In this document: positions 17,458 to 26,497 of the stretch, in pieces
How the letters are laid out: each line of letters begins with the position of its first letter
Numbering within the stretch: the stretch's first letter is position 1
From: Pedococcus sp. 5OH_020
Lineage (GTDB): Bacteria; Actinomycetota; Actinomycetes; Actinomycetales; Dermatophilaceae
Direction: 5' to 3'
Length of the DNA: 64,000 bases
Assembly: GCF_027812955.1 (NCBI RefSeq)
Contig: NZ_JAPYZV010000001.1
Span: 423,769 to 487,768, forward strand
Notes under the pieces: model-generated
Told to the model about the DNA's origin: nothing
The model's input: the letters and a program-made list of their open reading frames with translations, nothing else
Databases searched by the model: none
Program-made: the position numbers and the translations under genes

Positions 17458-19077
17458 ATGCCGGTGACCTCGACGTCCTCCGCCTCCTCGTCGCCCGGCG
17501 CAGCTGCCGAGCCGTTCGCAACCGGTCCGGATGCCGGCGCCGACCCCAAGGTCACCGACGTGCGGAGCAGGCTCGCCGCCGCATACCGAGCCTCAGCCGG
17601 GCCCCCGCAGAAGGCGCGCGCCAAGCTCGACGCACAGGGCAAGCTCTACGTCCGCGACCGCATCGCGCTGCTCTTCGACGAGGGCAGCTTCGTCGAGGAC
17701 GGCCGGTTCGCCAACGCCCTCGCCGAGGGCCTGCCGGCGGACGGGGTGGTCACGGGTCGGGGGACGGTCGACGGCCGCCCGGCGATCGTCATCGCGAACG
17801 ACCCGACCGTCAAGGCCGGGTCGTGGGGGTCTCGGACCGTCGAGAAGATCGTCCGGGCCACCGAGATGGCCTTGCGCGAGGAGCTGCCGGTCTTCTGGTT
17901 CGTCGACTCGGCCGGCGCGCGGATCACGGACCAGGTCGAGATGTTCCCGGGCAGGAGAGGGGCCGGGCGGATCTTCCACAACCAGGTCGCGCTCTCGGGC
18001 AAGGTGCCCCAGGTCTGCTGCCTGTTCGGACCGAGCGCGGCCGGTGGGGCCTATATCCCGTCCTTCACCGACCTGATCATCATGGTCGAGGGCAACGCGT
18101 CCATGTACCTCGGTAGCCCCCGGATGGCGGAGATGGTCGTCGGGGAGAAGGTCTCGCTGGAGGACATGGGGGGCGCGCGCATGCACTGCACCGTCTCGGG
18201 GGTCGGCGACCTGCTCGTGGCGGACGACGCGGAGGCCATCGAGCTGGCGAAGCTGTACTTCTCCTACCTTCCGACGAGCTGGCGCTCGGACCTGCCGACG
18301 TACGCCCCCGAGGAGCCGAGCCGTCCGCTGACGCGGCACACGGTCCCCGAGCGGGAGAGCCAGCCGTTCGACATCCACGAGGTCGTCGAGGGGCTGCTCG
18401 ACGACGAGTCGTTCTTCGAGATCAAGCCTCTGTTCGCGCCCGAGCTGGTCATCGGGCTGGGCCGGCTGTCAGGAGAGACCGTCGGGATCGTCGCCAACAA
18501 CTCGATGGTCAAGGGCGGCGTGCTGTTCACCGACAGCGCCGACAAGGCGGCGCGGTTCATCTGGCTCTGCGATGCCTACTCCATCCCGCTGGTCTACCTC
18601 GCGGACGTGCCCGGGTTCATGATCGGGTCCGAGGTGGAACGCGGCGGCATCATCCGGCACGGCGCGAAGATGGTGCATGCCGTCTCCTCCGCCACCGTGC
18701 CGCAGTTCTGTGTGGTGGTGCGCAAGGCGTACGGCGCGGGTCTCTACGCGATGGGCGGACCGGGCTTCGGGCCGGACGCCACCATCGCGCTGCCTACCGC
18801 CAGGATCGCGGTGATGGGACCCGAAGCGGCCGTGAACGCGGTCTACGCCAACAAGATCGTCGCCATCGACGACGAGGCGGAGCGCGCCCTCTTCGTGCAG
18901 GAGAAGCGGGCGGAGTACGAGCAGGACGTCGACCTCGAGCGGCTGGCGGCGGACCTCGTACTGGACCAGGTCGTCGAGGCTGACGCCCTGCGCGACGAGC
19001 TGCTCCTGCGGCTGCGGTACGCCAGGAAGCGTGACCGTCACTTCGCCACGAAGCGCCGGGACGTGCCCCCCGTCTAG
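17458..19077 (+). CDS. Acyl-CoA carboxylase beta subunit (methylcrotonyl-type carboxyltransferase)
   Basis: Transfers CO2 from carboxybiotin to an acyl-CoA. About 539 residues. It has the N-half crotonase-like fold with DSAGARITDQVEMFPG, GPSAAGGAYIPSFTD and GSPRMAEMVVGEKVSLEDMGG. The C-half has VYLADVPGFMIGSEVERGGIIRHGAK split by conserved turns, and RKAYGAGLYAMGGPGF. The insert around GARITDQVEMFPGRRGAG is the AccD1/MCC-beta style rather than the propionyl type. The gene follows the acyl-CoA dehydrogenase by 28 bases, as expected for leucine catabolism. ATG 17458 is preceded very closely by GAGAGGG; ATG 17434 is an alternative. Its biotin carboxylase partner may be the alpha subunit at 7.4-9.1 kb. 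Confidence 0.9.
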   Translation: MPVTSTSSASSSPGAAAEPFATGPDAGADPKVTDVRSRLAAAYRASAGPPQKARAKLDAQGKLYVRDRIALLFDEGSFVEDGRFANALAEGLPADGVVTGRGTVDGRPAIVIANDPTVKAGSWGSRTVEKIVRATEMALREELPVFWFVDSAGARITDQVEMFPGRRGAGRIFHNQVALSGKVPQVCCLFGPSAAGGAYIPSFTDLIIMVEGNASMYLGSPRMAEMVVGEKVSLEDMGGARMHCTVSGVGDLLVADDAEAIELAKLYFSYLPTSWRSDLPTYAPEEPSRPLTRHTVPERESQPFDIHEVVEGLLDDESFFEIKPLFAPELVIGLGRLSGETVGIVANNSMVKGGVLFTDSADKAARFIWLCDAYSIPLVYLADVPGFMIGSEVERGGIIRHGAKMVHAVSSATVPQFCVVVRKAYGAGLYAMGGPGFGPDATIALPTARIAVMGPEAAVNAVYANKIVAIDDEAERALFVQEKRAEYEQDVDLERLAADLVLDQVVEADALRDELLLRLRYARKRDRHFATKRRDVPPV

Positions 19078-19176
19078 GTGTGCTGACATCTGGGGACGCC
19101 CGCCTGGGACCTACGCCTGGCTGGGTACCGACGTCGATGGATGTCCTGCTCGGAACGCCCTTTCAGCGTGCGCGCG

Positions 19177-19836
19177 CTAGCTGCTTGCGCCTGCCGACGC
19201 GCTCGCGGTGCGCAGCGTGTGCCATGGCACCCCGACCTCGTCCAGCAGCTCTCGGAGCAGGGGGAGGCTGAGACCTACGACGTTGCTCGGGTCACCCTCG
19301 ATCCCGGCCACGTAGGGTCCGCCGAGGCCGTCCAGGGTGAAGGCGCCGGCGACCCGGAGCGGCTCGCCGGTGGCGACATACGCCGCGATCTCCACGTCCG
19401 ACAGCGTGGCGAAGTGCACGGTCGTCGAGGCGGTCGCGCCCAGGGTCGCCCCACTGCCGCCCTGCTCGGGGTCACGGCCGTCGACCAGCCAGTGGCCGGT
19501 GTGCAGCACACCGCTCGAGCCGCTCATCCGGCGCCAGCGCTCGCGCGCCTCCTCGGCCGACACGGGCTTGCCGTGGATCTCGCCGTCCAGCTCCAGGACC
19601 GAGTCGCAGCCCACCACGAGCGCGTGCGAGACCTGGCTCGCGACGGCCTCCGCCTTGGCGCGCGCCAGGACGAGGGCCACGTCCTCGCCCGCCAGCTCGC
19701 CGTACGTGTCCCGGGCGGTGGCCGTGACAGCGTCCTCGTCGACCCCGCTCACCACGATGCTCGGCTCCACCCCGGCGCCGAGCAGGAGCCGCTTTCGGGC
19801 GGGGGACGCGGAGGCGAGGACGAGAGAGACGGTCAC
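19177..19836 (-). CDS. maf: Maf-family nucleoside triphosphate pyrophosphatase
   Basis: Hydrolyses non-canonical or UTP/CTP/dTTP-type nucleotides to monophosphate and pyrophosphate in the cytoplasm. 219 residues. Signatures: LVLASASPARKRLL at the very start, then ARAKAEAVA, VVGCDSVLELDGEIHGKP (catalytic acidic region) and GGSGATLG. I prefer GTG 19836 to GTG 19854 because TACCCT ends seven bases upstream and the conserved N-terminus begins there. In M. tuberculosis the homologue (Rv3282) also sits by carboxylase genes. Confidence 0.92.
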   Translation of the reverse strand: MTVSLVLASASPARKRLLLGAGVEPSIVVSGVDEDAVTATARDTYGELAGEDVALVLARAKAEAVASQVSHALVVGCDSVLELDGEIHGKPVSAEEARERWRRMSGSSGVLHTGHWLVDGRDPEQGGSGATLGATASTTVHFATLSDVEIAAYVATGEPLRVAGAFTLDGLGGPYVAGIEGDPSNVVGLSLPLLRELLDEVGVPWHTLRTASASAGASS

Positions 19837-19843
19837 GGATGCG

Positions 19844-19849
19844 AGGGTA
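19844..19849 (-). promoter_or_regulatory. -10 element, leaderless promoter of maf
   Basis: TACCCT on the reverse strand, seven bases before the GTG at 19836; it decides the start of maf. Confidence 0.5.
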
Positions 19850-19932
19850 CCCACTCGCTCGTGGCACGCCCTGCGGCCTTGGGCCCGGGCCCGACGCCCA
19901 GGGGTGGTTCCGACCTCGGCCTCGCGCTGGCT

Positions 19933-21804
19933 TCAGCCGAGCTGCTGGTCCACGAAGCACCAGCGCCATGCCTCACCCGGCTCGAAGCTGCGCATCACCG
20001 GGTGCCGCTCCTGCGCGAAGTGGGCCGAGGCGTGCTTCTGCGGCGAGGAGTCGCAGCACCCGACGTGGCCGCAGTCCAGGCACAGGCGCAGGTGCACCCA
20101 GGTCGTGCCGTCCTGCAGGCACTCCTTGCACCCGTGCGGCGTCGTCGGTGCGACGAACCGGTCGTGGTGTGCGGCGAGGTGCTCGCACTCGTCCTCAGGA
20201 CGCTCGGGGGGAAGCAGCGGCTCGTCGCGCAGGGTCGAGGTGCGCTCCTCGATGCGGTCGAGCATGGACTCCTCGATGTCGAGCTGGTCCATCACGTGCG
20301 CGAGCACCTCCTGGTCCGCCGCGCCGCTGTCCCGGATGCGGAGCAGCTCCTCCCGCTCGGCGGCCAGCATCAGGAGGCGGACCCGGCGGTAGGCCTCACT
20401 CGGCGTCTCCGCCTGCCCCTCCCGTCCCTGGCCCAGACGCTCCCACACGATGTTGGTGCGGTTCTCGGCACGAGAGGCCAGGGTCTCGATCATCTCGGGC
20501 CCGACCTCCTCGCACTTCTCGAGCGCTGCGAGACCCGCCGCGACCGACGCCTGCAGGATGGTGGCCTCCTGCAGAGCGTCCTCCCTGGGGTCCGGCCCTC
20601 GCACCTTCAGGGTGCGTGCCAGCCACGGCAGGGTCGTCCCCTGGACCAGCAACGTGCCCACGGCGACCGCCATCGCGGCGATCACCAGGACGCTGCGCTG
20701 CGGTGTGTTCCCCGGCAGGGCGAACGCCGCGGCCAACGTGACGACGCCCCGCATACCGGCCCAGGAGATGATCGCGTTGCCGCTCCACGAGACGTTCGCG
20801 CCCTCCTTCTTCGTCCGGTCCAGCAGCCAGCGCACGGGGAAGACGTAGATGGGGCGAAGCAGCATCACGGCCAGCAGAACCGCGCCGCACACCGCGACCA
20901 CCCGGCCCCCGGACAGTTCGGAGGCGGCGACATCCGCGACGAGCCGTCGCATCTGCAGCCCGATCATCAGGAAGACCGCGTTCTCGAGGAGGAACTGGAC
21001 CGTCGTCCAGTTGATCCGCTCGCTGAGCCGTGACGAGGCCGTCTGCACCACAGGCGACTTGTGACCCAGCAGGAGGCCTGCGACGACGACCGCGAGCACG
21101 CCGGAGGCATGGAAGTGCTCGGCCGGGACGTACGCGAGGTACGGGACGATGAAGGAGATCGAGGTATCGGTCGCGGGGTCGGTCACGTGGCGTCGCACGC
21201 GGGCCACGGCGACCCCCACAGCGACCCCTACGACGACGCCGCCGACCACGGCGCGGCCGAAGTCCATCGCGACCGAGCCGAAGGTCACTGCGCCCGCCGT
21301 GCTGAAGGCCGCGATGGCCGTGCGCAGCGACACGAGCGCCGTCGCGTCGTTCACCAGCGACTCGCCCTCGAGGATCGTCACGACGCGACGCGGCAGGCCG
21401 ATCCGGCGCGCGACCGCGGTGGCGGCCACGGCGTCCGGTGGGGCCACGATGGCACCGAGCGCGAACGCCACCGCGAACGGGATGGGCAGCAGCCACCAGG
21501 CGACCAGGCCTACGCCTGCCGCGGTGAAGAGCACCAGGCCCACCGACAGCGCTGCGATGGCCGACTTGTTGACCCGGAAGTCGACCAAGGAGGTACGCAC
21601 CGCTGCGGCGTACAGCAGCGGCGGCAGCAGGCCGACCAGCACCACCTGTGAGCTCAGCTCCGGCTCGGGGATGAAGGGCACGTACGACGCGACGACCCCG
21701 AGCACCATGAGGACGAGCGGCGCGGCGACCCCCAGCCTGCGCGCCAGTCCCGCCACGACGATGACGGTGCCGACGATCGCGACGAGGGTGAGGGCCAGTT
21801 CCAC
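19933..21804 (-). CDS. Na+/H+ antiporter (CPA1/NhaP) fused to C-terminal UBP-type zinc finger
   Basis: 623 residues. The first ~400 form the CPA1 exchanger with ~12 hydrophobic segments, including GAIVAPPDAVAATAVARRIG and ILEGESLVNDATALV, the ion-binding ND and D motifs. A helical, charged cytoplasmic linker follows to ~535 (many Glu/Arg, possible coiled coil). The end is a UBP zinc finger: CEHL, CKEC, CLDCGHVGCC, HASAHF, HPV and EAWRWCFVD, all metal-ligand and fold residues present. The transporter exports Na+ (or K+) for H+ at the membrane. The zinc finger, which binds ubiquitin C-termini in eukaryotes, probably senses or recruits a partner here. GTG 21804 follows AGGATGAGG. Confidence 0.9.
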   Translation of the reverse strand: MELALTLVAIVGTVIVVAGLARRLGVAAPLVLMVLGVVASYVPFIPEPELSSQVVLVGLLPPLLYAAAVRTSLVDFRVNKSAIAALSVGLVLFTAAGVGLVAWWLLPIPFAVAFALGAIVAPPDAVAATAVARRIGLPRRVVTILEGESLVNDATALVSLRTAIAAFSTAGAVTFGSVAMDFGRAVVGGVVVGVAVGVAVARVRRHVTDPATDTSISFIVPYLAYVPAEHFHASGVLAVVVAGLLLGHKSPVVQTASSRLSERINWTTVQFLLENAVFLMIGLQMRRLVADVAASELSGGRVVAVCGAVLLAVMLLRPIYVFPVRWLLDRTKKEGANVSWSGNAIISWAGMRGVVTLAAAFALPGNTPQRSVLVIAAMAVAVGTLLVQGTTLPWLARTLKVRGPDPREDALQEATILQASVAAGLAALEKCEEVGPEMIETLASRAENRTNIVWERLGQGREGQAETPSEAYRRVRLLMLAAEREELLRIRDSGAADQEVLAHVMDQLDIEESMLDRIEERTSTLRDEPLLPPERPEDECEHLAAHHDRFVAPTTPHGCKECLQDGTTWVHLRLCLDCGHVGCCDSSPQKHASAHFAQERHPVMRSFEPGEAWRWCFVDQQLG

Positions 21805-21871
21805 GGCCTCATCCTTTCAGGAGCCACCTTGCTGCGTGGCCGCCAGGGCCGGCCCTGGCGAACGGCGGCGG

Positions 21872-23569
21872 TCAGCCCAGCTCGCCGAGCACCGCCTGCC
21901 GCAGCGTGTCGAGACCCACGCCGCCGATGTCGAGCGCGCGGCGGTGGAAGTCCTTGAGGCTGAAGTCCGCGCCCTGACGCTGCTGGACCTCGTCGCGAAG
22001 CTGCATCCAGAGCCGTTCGCCGATCTTGTACGACGGTGCCTGGCCGGGCCAGCCGAGGTAACGGTCGAGCTCGAAACGCAGCCACGCCTCGCCCTGGTTG
22101 GCATGGGTGGTGAGGTACTGCCAGGCCTTGTCATAGGTCCACTCCCCGCCGCCCACCTCCTGTGGCGCCTCGAAGCCGCAGTGCACGCCGATGTCGATGA
22201 CGACCCGCGCGGCACGCAACGACTGGCTGTCGAGCAGGCCCATCCGGTGGCCGGGGTCGTCCATGTAGCCGAGCTCCGCCATGAGCCGCTCGGCATACAG
22301 CGCCCATCCCTCCCCGTGCCCGGAGGTCCAGGCGAACATACGACGCCAGCGGTTCAGGAGCTCGGACCGGAAGACCGTCTGGGCGACCTGGAGGTGGTGA
22401 CCCGGAACGCCCTCGTGGTAGACGGTCGTGAGCTCCTTCCACGTCCCGAACTCGGTCACGCCCTTGGGCACCGACCACCACATCCGTCCGGGTCTGGTGA
22501 AGTCCTCGGAGGGCCCGGTGTAGTAGATGCCGCCGGTCTGCGTGGGGGCGATGAGGCACTCGATGGTTCGGACGGGGTCAGGGATGTCGAAGTGCGTCCC
22601 GGCGAGGTGCCCGATCGCCTCGTCGGCGCGCTCCTGCATCCAGGCCTTGAGCTCGTCCGTGCCGTGCAGCTGGTAGGCCGGGTCGCCCTCCAGCGCGGCG
22701 ATGGCGTCCTTGACGCTGCCCCCGGGACTGATGCGGTTCGCGACCTCCTCCATCTCCGAGGTGATCCTGGCGACCTCCTCGACACCCCAGTGGTACGTCT
22801 CCTCGAGGTCGACCTCCGCGCCGAGGAAGGACCTCGACAGGAGCGCGTAGTCCTCAGGGCCGCAGGCGTCCGGCTCCGGTGCCCGGTCGAGCAGCTCGTC
22901 CTGCAGCCAGCGTCCGAGCGACCGGTACGCCTCCGCGGCGGTCTCGGCCGCGCTCCGCAGGTGGGTCGCGGTCCCCTCTGCGAGCGACCCCTCGCCAGCG
23001 CTGGCGCCTTCGGGCAGGGCCGCGAAGTAGCCGTCCGGGCCCGTGAGGTCCTCGCACTGCCTGATACAGGCGTCCACCTGCCGCCGTGGCGCGACCCGGC
23101 CCTTGTCGGCTGCGGCGAGCAGGCTCTCCTTCCACTGGTCGAGGGCTGTGGGGACCCGTTCGAGGCGACGGGCGATGACCCCCCAGTCCTCGTCGGTGGC
23201 CGTCGCCATGAGGTCGAGACAGCCCCGGACCTCCTGCAGGGGTGAGGCGATCACGTTGAGGGACATCTCGTCGAGCCCCGCGACATACACCTCCTCGGCG
23301 AGCCCGAGCCGCTCCCGCATGGCACTCAGGGTGACGCGGTCGATCTCGTCGACGGGCGTGGCGCTGTCGAGTCGGGCCAGGGTGTCGCGCCGAAGGATGG
23401 CGTGGGCCTCGTGGCCCGCGGGGGAGAAGTCGTCCAGCAGCTCCTCGTACCCGGGGATCCCCAGGTAGGTCGCGGTGATCGGGCTGAGGGCGACGAACGC
23501 CGCCAGGTGCTCGTCGGCGATGCGGTCGATCTCGGTCGCGGGGCGAGGGGGGGATGAGGTCTGGGTCAC
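21872..23569 (-). CDS. DUF885-family putative zinc metallopeptidase
   Basis: 565 residues, mostly helical, family length normal. The zinc-site motif HEGVPGHHLQ (HExxxGHH variant) and the later EGWALYAERLM with downstream Glu are those of the DUF885 family, thought to be M3/M32-like peptidases. There is no signal peptide or membrane segment, so it acts in the cytoplasm. Start GTG 23569 has TACGTT seven bases upstream. Its substrate is unknown. No operon partner is evident. Confidence 0.88.
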   Translation of the reverse strand: MTQTSSPPRPATEIDRIADEHLAAFVALSPITATYLGIPGYEELLDDFSPAGHEAHAILRRDTLARLDSATPVDEIDRVTLSAMRERLGLAEEVYVAGLDEMSLNVIASPLQEVRGCLDLMATATDEDWGVIARRLERVPTALDQWKESLLAAADKGRVAPRRQVDACIRQCEDLTGPDGYFAALPEGASAGEGSLAEGTATHLRSAAETAAEAYRSLGRWLQDELLDRAPEPDACGPEDYALLSRSFLGAEVDLEETYHWGVEEVARITSEMEEVANRISPGGSVKDAIAALEGDPAYQLHGTDELKAWMQERADEAIGHLAGTHFDIPDPVRTIECLIAPTQTGGIYYTGPSEDFTRPGRMWWSVPKGVTEFGTWKELTTVYHEGVPGHHLQVAQTVFRSELLNRWRRMFAWTSGHGEGWALYAERLMAELGYMDDPGHRMGLLDSQSLRAARVVIDIGVHCGFEAPQEVGGGEWTYDKAWQYLTTHANQGEAWLRFELDRYLGWPGQAPSYKIGERLWMQLRDEVQQRQGADFSLKDFHRRALDIGGVGLDTLRQAVLGELG

Positions 23570-23576
23570 GCCACGG

Positions 23577-23582
23577 AACGTA
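23577..23582 (-). promoter_or_regulatory. -10 element, leaderless promoter of DUF885 gene
   Basis: TACGTT on the reverse strand, seven bases before the GTG at 23569. Confidence 0.5.
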
Positions 23583-23630
23583 CCTCAGCGCGGACGCCGG
23601 GGGAGCCCAATATCGGCTTGGCGGGCTGCC

Positions 23631-23636
23631 TACCCT
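23631..23636 (+). promoter_or_regulatory. -10 element, leaderless promoter of MOSC gene
   Basis: TACCCT six bases before the ATG at 23643. Confidence 0.5.
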
Positions 23637-23642
23637 GGGACC

Positions 23643-24323
23643 ATGCCCGCCAGCGTCCTGTCCCTCAACATGGGCGGTCCTCAGCCCAACCCGGCCAAGA
23701 AGGTACGGGCCACCGGTATCGGTAAGTCACCGGTGGCGTCGGCGCTCCTGCGGGCGCCGGGTCCGAAGCGCGGTGGCCTCGGCAGCGGCCTCGTCGGCGA
23801 CTTCATCGGCGACAGCCGTCACCACGGCGGGGACTACCAGGCCGTCTACGCCTATGCCCGTGAGGAGCTCGACGCATGGTCCACCCGGCTCGGGCGTGAG
23901 CTGGCCAGCGGGCTCTTCGGGGAGAACCTCACGACGACGGGGCTCGACGTCGACGGGGCTCTGCTCGGAGAGCGCTGGGCGGTGGGCGACCAGGTCGTCC
24001 TCCAGGTCTGTGGTCCGCGGATCCCCTGCGCCACGTTCCAGGCGAGGATGGGCGAGCGCCACTGGGTGAAGCGGTTCACCGAGGTGGGTAGCTCTGGCGC
24101 CTACCTCGCCATCGTCACCGGGGGCCAGGTGCGCCAGGGGGACCCGATCGAGGTGGTCTCGCGGCCGGACCACGACGTCGATGTACGGTTGAGCTTCCGC
24201 GCCTTCTCCGGGGACCTCGAGGCGGCCCAACGGGTGCTCGACGCTGGAGCGTTGGATGGCCAGGATGCCGCGGAGCTCCGCGAGAGGGTGGACCGCCGAA
24301 AGTCGACCTCCCCCGCCTCCTGA
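23643..24323 (+). CDS. MOSC domain protein (YiiM-like)
   Basis: 226 residues. It has the MOSC beta-barrel of molybdenum-cofactor sulfurase C-termini, with GGDYQAVYAYAREELDAW, GENLTTTGLDVD and the conserved Cys block VCGPRIPCATFQARM, where PRxPC carries the functional Cys. Stand-alone members such as E. coli YiiM handle molybdenum cofactor-dependent reductive chemistry, for example on N-hydroxylated bases. Here no molybdenum gene is adjacent. The C-terminal ~60 residues follow the YiiM 3-alpha extension (RAFSGDLEAAQRVL). Four palindromes follow the stop codon. Confidence 0.88.
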   Translation: MPASVLSLNMGGPQPNPAKKVRATGIGKSPVASALLRAPGPKRGGLGSGLVGDFIGDSRHHGGDYQAVYAYAREELDAWSTRLGRELASGLFGENLTTTGLDVDGALLGERWAVGDQVVLQVCGPRIPCATFQARMGERHWVKRFTEVGSSGAYLAIVTGGQVRQGDPIEVVSRPDHDVDVRLSFRAFSGDLEAAQRVLDAGALDGQDAAELRERVDRRKSTSPAS

Positions 24324-24348
24324 CGCGCCCCTGCCCCCACCCCACTTT

Positions 24349-24496
24349 CCGAAGTCTGGGACTTCGGCGCGACACGCCGGGAGTTCTCCCGAAGTCTGGG
24401 ACTTCGGCGCGAGACCACACACCGCACTGGGGGCTTGCCGAAGTCTGGGACTTCGGCGCGACACGCCGGGAATTTCCCCGAAGTCCCGGACTTCGG
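24349..24496. repeat. Four tandem 19-bp palindromes in a duplicated 89-bp unit
   Basis: CCGAAGTC-TGG-GACTTCGG at 24349-24367, 24389-24407 and 24438-24456, and the same arms with CCG loop at 24478-24496. Each is a perfect eight-base-pair stem with a three-base loop, followed by CGCGA. Start spacings are 40, 49 and 40 bases, and the text after copies 1 and 3 is also alike (CACGCCGGGA), so a two-palindrome block was duplicated. The array lies between two converging genes (MOSC and carboxylase epsilon), so it could terminate both transcripts. Confidence 0.92.
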
Positions 24497-24551
24497 CGCG
24501 AGACGCGGTCGACCCGGGGGAGGCGTGTGTGCTGCTGCGGCCCCTGGCGCC

Positions 24552-24812
24552 TCAGCGGGGGAGGGCCGAGGCCCGCCAGGCGCCGGCGCCGGGAGGCCCG
24601 ATGCGGCGCAGGGCTCGCTCGGGAGAGCTCCACTCTGATGGATGGCGCGCCGGCTTGCCCTTGCCCGCTGCGCCCGGTGCGCCGGCCGCCGCCAGCACAG
24701 CCAGGAGCGCGGCGAGCTCCTCAGCGGTGGCGTCACCCCGCAGCAGCCGCAGCGGAGGCTGCCCGGGCCGCTCGCCCGAGTCGGCCGGGTACGCGGTGTC
24801 GTCCGTCGTCAC
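24552..24812 (-). CDS. Acyl-CoA carboxylase epsilon subunit
   Basis: 86-residue small protein of the actinobacterial AccE/PccE family. It has a conserved N-terminal [20 protein letters not shown] segment and C-terminal [12 protein letters not shown] then [10 protein letters not shown], the Trp and Arg positions being the family hallmark. It stimulates and stabilises the alpha-beta carboxylase complex. Its ATG overlaps the stop of the beta subunit gene by four bases (24809-24812), so the two are translationally coupled. Internal Gly/Ala/Lys-rich linker is poorly conserved in the family. Confidence 0.92.
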   Translation of the reverse strand: MTTDDTAYPADSGERPGQPPLRLLRGDATAEELAALLAVLAAAGAPGAAGKGKPARHPSEWSSPERALRRIGPPGAGAWRASALPR

Positions 24813-26473
24813 AGGGGGATGTTCCCGTGCTTCTTGGGCGGCAGGGTCTCGCGCTTGGTGCGTAGCGCGCGCAGCGCCTTGGTGACGTTCATCCGGGTGT
24901 TGGAGGGGGTGATGACGGTGTCGATGTAGCCGCGTTCAGCGGCGATGTAGGGGTTGGCCAGGGTGTCCTCGTACTCGGTGATGAACCGCTGGCGGGCCTC
25001 CTCCACGTTCTCCCCGGCGGCCTGGGCGGCGGCGAGCTGCTTGCGGTACAGGATGTTGACCGCGCCCTGCGCGCCCATGACGGCGATCTGCGCGGTGGGC
25101 CAGGCCAGGTTGATGTCGGCGCCGAGGTGCTTGGACCCCATCACGTCGTACGCGCCGCCGTAGGCCTTGCGGGTGATCACGGTGACGAGCGGGACGGTGG
25201 CCTCGGCGTAGGCGTAGATGAGCTTGGCGCCTCGGCGGATGATGCCGTCCCACTCCTGGTCGGTGCCGGGCAGGAACCCCGGCACGTCGACGAAGGTGAG
25301 CACCGGGACGTTGAACGCGTCGCAGGTCCGCACGAACCGGGCAGCCTTCTCCGAGGCGTCGATGTCCAGAGTGCCGGCGAACTGCATCGGCTGGTTGGCG
25401 ACCACTCCGACCGAGCGGCCCTCGACGCGCCCGAACCCGCACAGGATGTTCGGGGCGAACAGCGGGTGCACCTCCAGGAACTCGCCGTCGTCGAGCACGG
25501 CACGGATGGCGGTGTGCATGTCGTACGGCTGGTTGGCGCTGTCCGGGATGAGGGTGTCCAGCTCCAGGTCGGCGTCGGTGACCTCCAGCGAGGGCAGGTC
25601 CGCCTCGTCGTCGGCGTAGCTGGGGGGTTCCTCCAGGTTGTTGCTGGGCAGGTAGGACAGCAGCGCCTTGACGTACTCGATGGCGTCGTCCTCGTCGGTG
25701 CCCATGTAGTGCGCCACCCCGGACTTGGTGTTGTGCGCCCGGGCACCACCGAGGTCCTCGAAGGACACCACCTCACCGGTCACCGTGCGGATCACGTCCG
25801 GACCGGTGATGAACATGTGCGAGGTCTGGTCCACCATCACGGTGAAGTCGGTGACCGCGGGGGAGTAGACCGCGCCGCCCGCGCACGGCCCCATGACCAG
25901 CGAGATCTGCGGGATCACCCCCGAGGCGTGGACGTTGCGGCGGAAGATCTCGCCGTACAGGCCCAGGGACACCACGCCCTCCTGGATCCGCGCGCCGCCG
26001 GAGTCGTTCAGGCCCACCACGGGGCAGCCGACCTTCATGGCGAAGTCCATGACCTTGCAGATCTTCTCCCCGAACACCTCACCCAGAGACCCGCCGAAGA
26101 CCGTGAAGTCCTGCGCGAACACCGCCACGGTCCGCCCGTCCACCGTCCCGTACCCCGTCACGACCCCGTCACCGTACGGGCGGTTCCCCTCCTGCCCGAA
26201 GGCGGTGGACCGGTGCCGGGCGTACTTGTCCATCTCCACGAACGACCCCTCGTCCAGCAGCAGCTGTAACCGCTCCCGCGCCGTCTTCTTCCCCCGCGCA
26301 TGCTGCTTCTCCACCGCCCGCTCAGACCCGGCGTGAGCCACCTGCGCCACCCGGCGCTTGAGATCCGCCAGCTTGCCCGCCGTGGAGTGGACGTCGACGC
26401 CGGAGTCCGAGCCGGGGACCTCCGTGCCGCCCGTGGAGAGGGTCGCGTCGAGGGAGTCGGTGGTCTGCGCCAT
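24809..26473 (-). CDS. pccB: Acyl-CoA (propionyl-CoA) carboxylase beta subunit
   Basis: 554-residue carboxyltransferase that moves CO2 from biotin to acyl-CoA, yielding methylmalonyl- or malonyl-CoA. Features: [77 protein letters not shown], the second-half [16 protein letters not shown], and [14 protein letters not shown]. The sequence is close to PccB/AccD5. The in-frame open region upstream of ATG 26473 is not homologous. TAGGCT ends seven bases before the ATG. It forms an operon with the epsilon subunit and is divergent from birA, the enzyme that attaches biotin to its alpha partner. Confidence 0.95.
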   Translation of the reverse strand: MAQTTDSLDATLSTGGTEVPGSDSGVDVHSTAGKLADLKRRVAQVAHAGSERAVEKQHARGKKTARERLQLLLDEGSFVEMDKYARHRSTAFGQEGNRPYGDGVVTGYGTVDGRTVAVFAQDFTVFGGSLGEVFGEKICKVMDFAMKVGCPVVGLNDSGGARIQEGVVSLGLYGEIFRRNVHASGVIPQISLVMGPCAGGAVYSPAVTDFTVMVDQTSHMFITGPDVIRTVTGEVVSFEDLGGARAHNTKSGVAHYMGTDEDDAIEYVKALLSYLPSNNLEEPPSYADDEADLPSLEVTDADLELDTLIPDSANQPYDMHTAIRAVLDDGEFLEVHPLFAPNILCGFGRVEGRSVGVVANQPMQFAGTLDIDASEKAARFVRTCDAFNVPVLTFVDVPGFLPGTDQEWDGIIRRGAKLIYAYAEATVPLVTVITRKAYGGAYDVMGSKHLGADINLAWPTAQIAVMGAQGAVNILYRKQLAAAQAAGENVEEARQRFITEYEDTLANPYIAAERGYIDTVITPSNTRMNVTKALRALRTKRETLPPKKHGNIPL

Positions 26474-26480
26474 GGCGGGG

Positions 26481-26490
26481 AGCCTAGCCT
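26481..26490. promoter_or_regulatory. Overlapping divergent -10 elements of pccB and birA
   Basis: The whole intergenic region is 24 bases. TAGGCT (reverse, 26486-26481) ends seven bases before the pccB ATG, and TAGCCT (forward, 26485-26490) ends seven bases before the birA ATG. They share positions 26485-26486, so both polymerases cannot bind at once. Confidence 0.6.
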
Positions 26491-26497
26491 TGCGGAC

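Noticed and set aside
19141-21033. 630-codon forward open frame
   Set aside because: Antisense shadow of maf and the antiporter; His/Arg/Gly-rich with no motif and no ribosome-binding site.
24349-24496. CRISPR array
   Set aside because: Four short palindromes with 21/30/21-base gaps that are themselves partly repeated, and no cas gene nearby.
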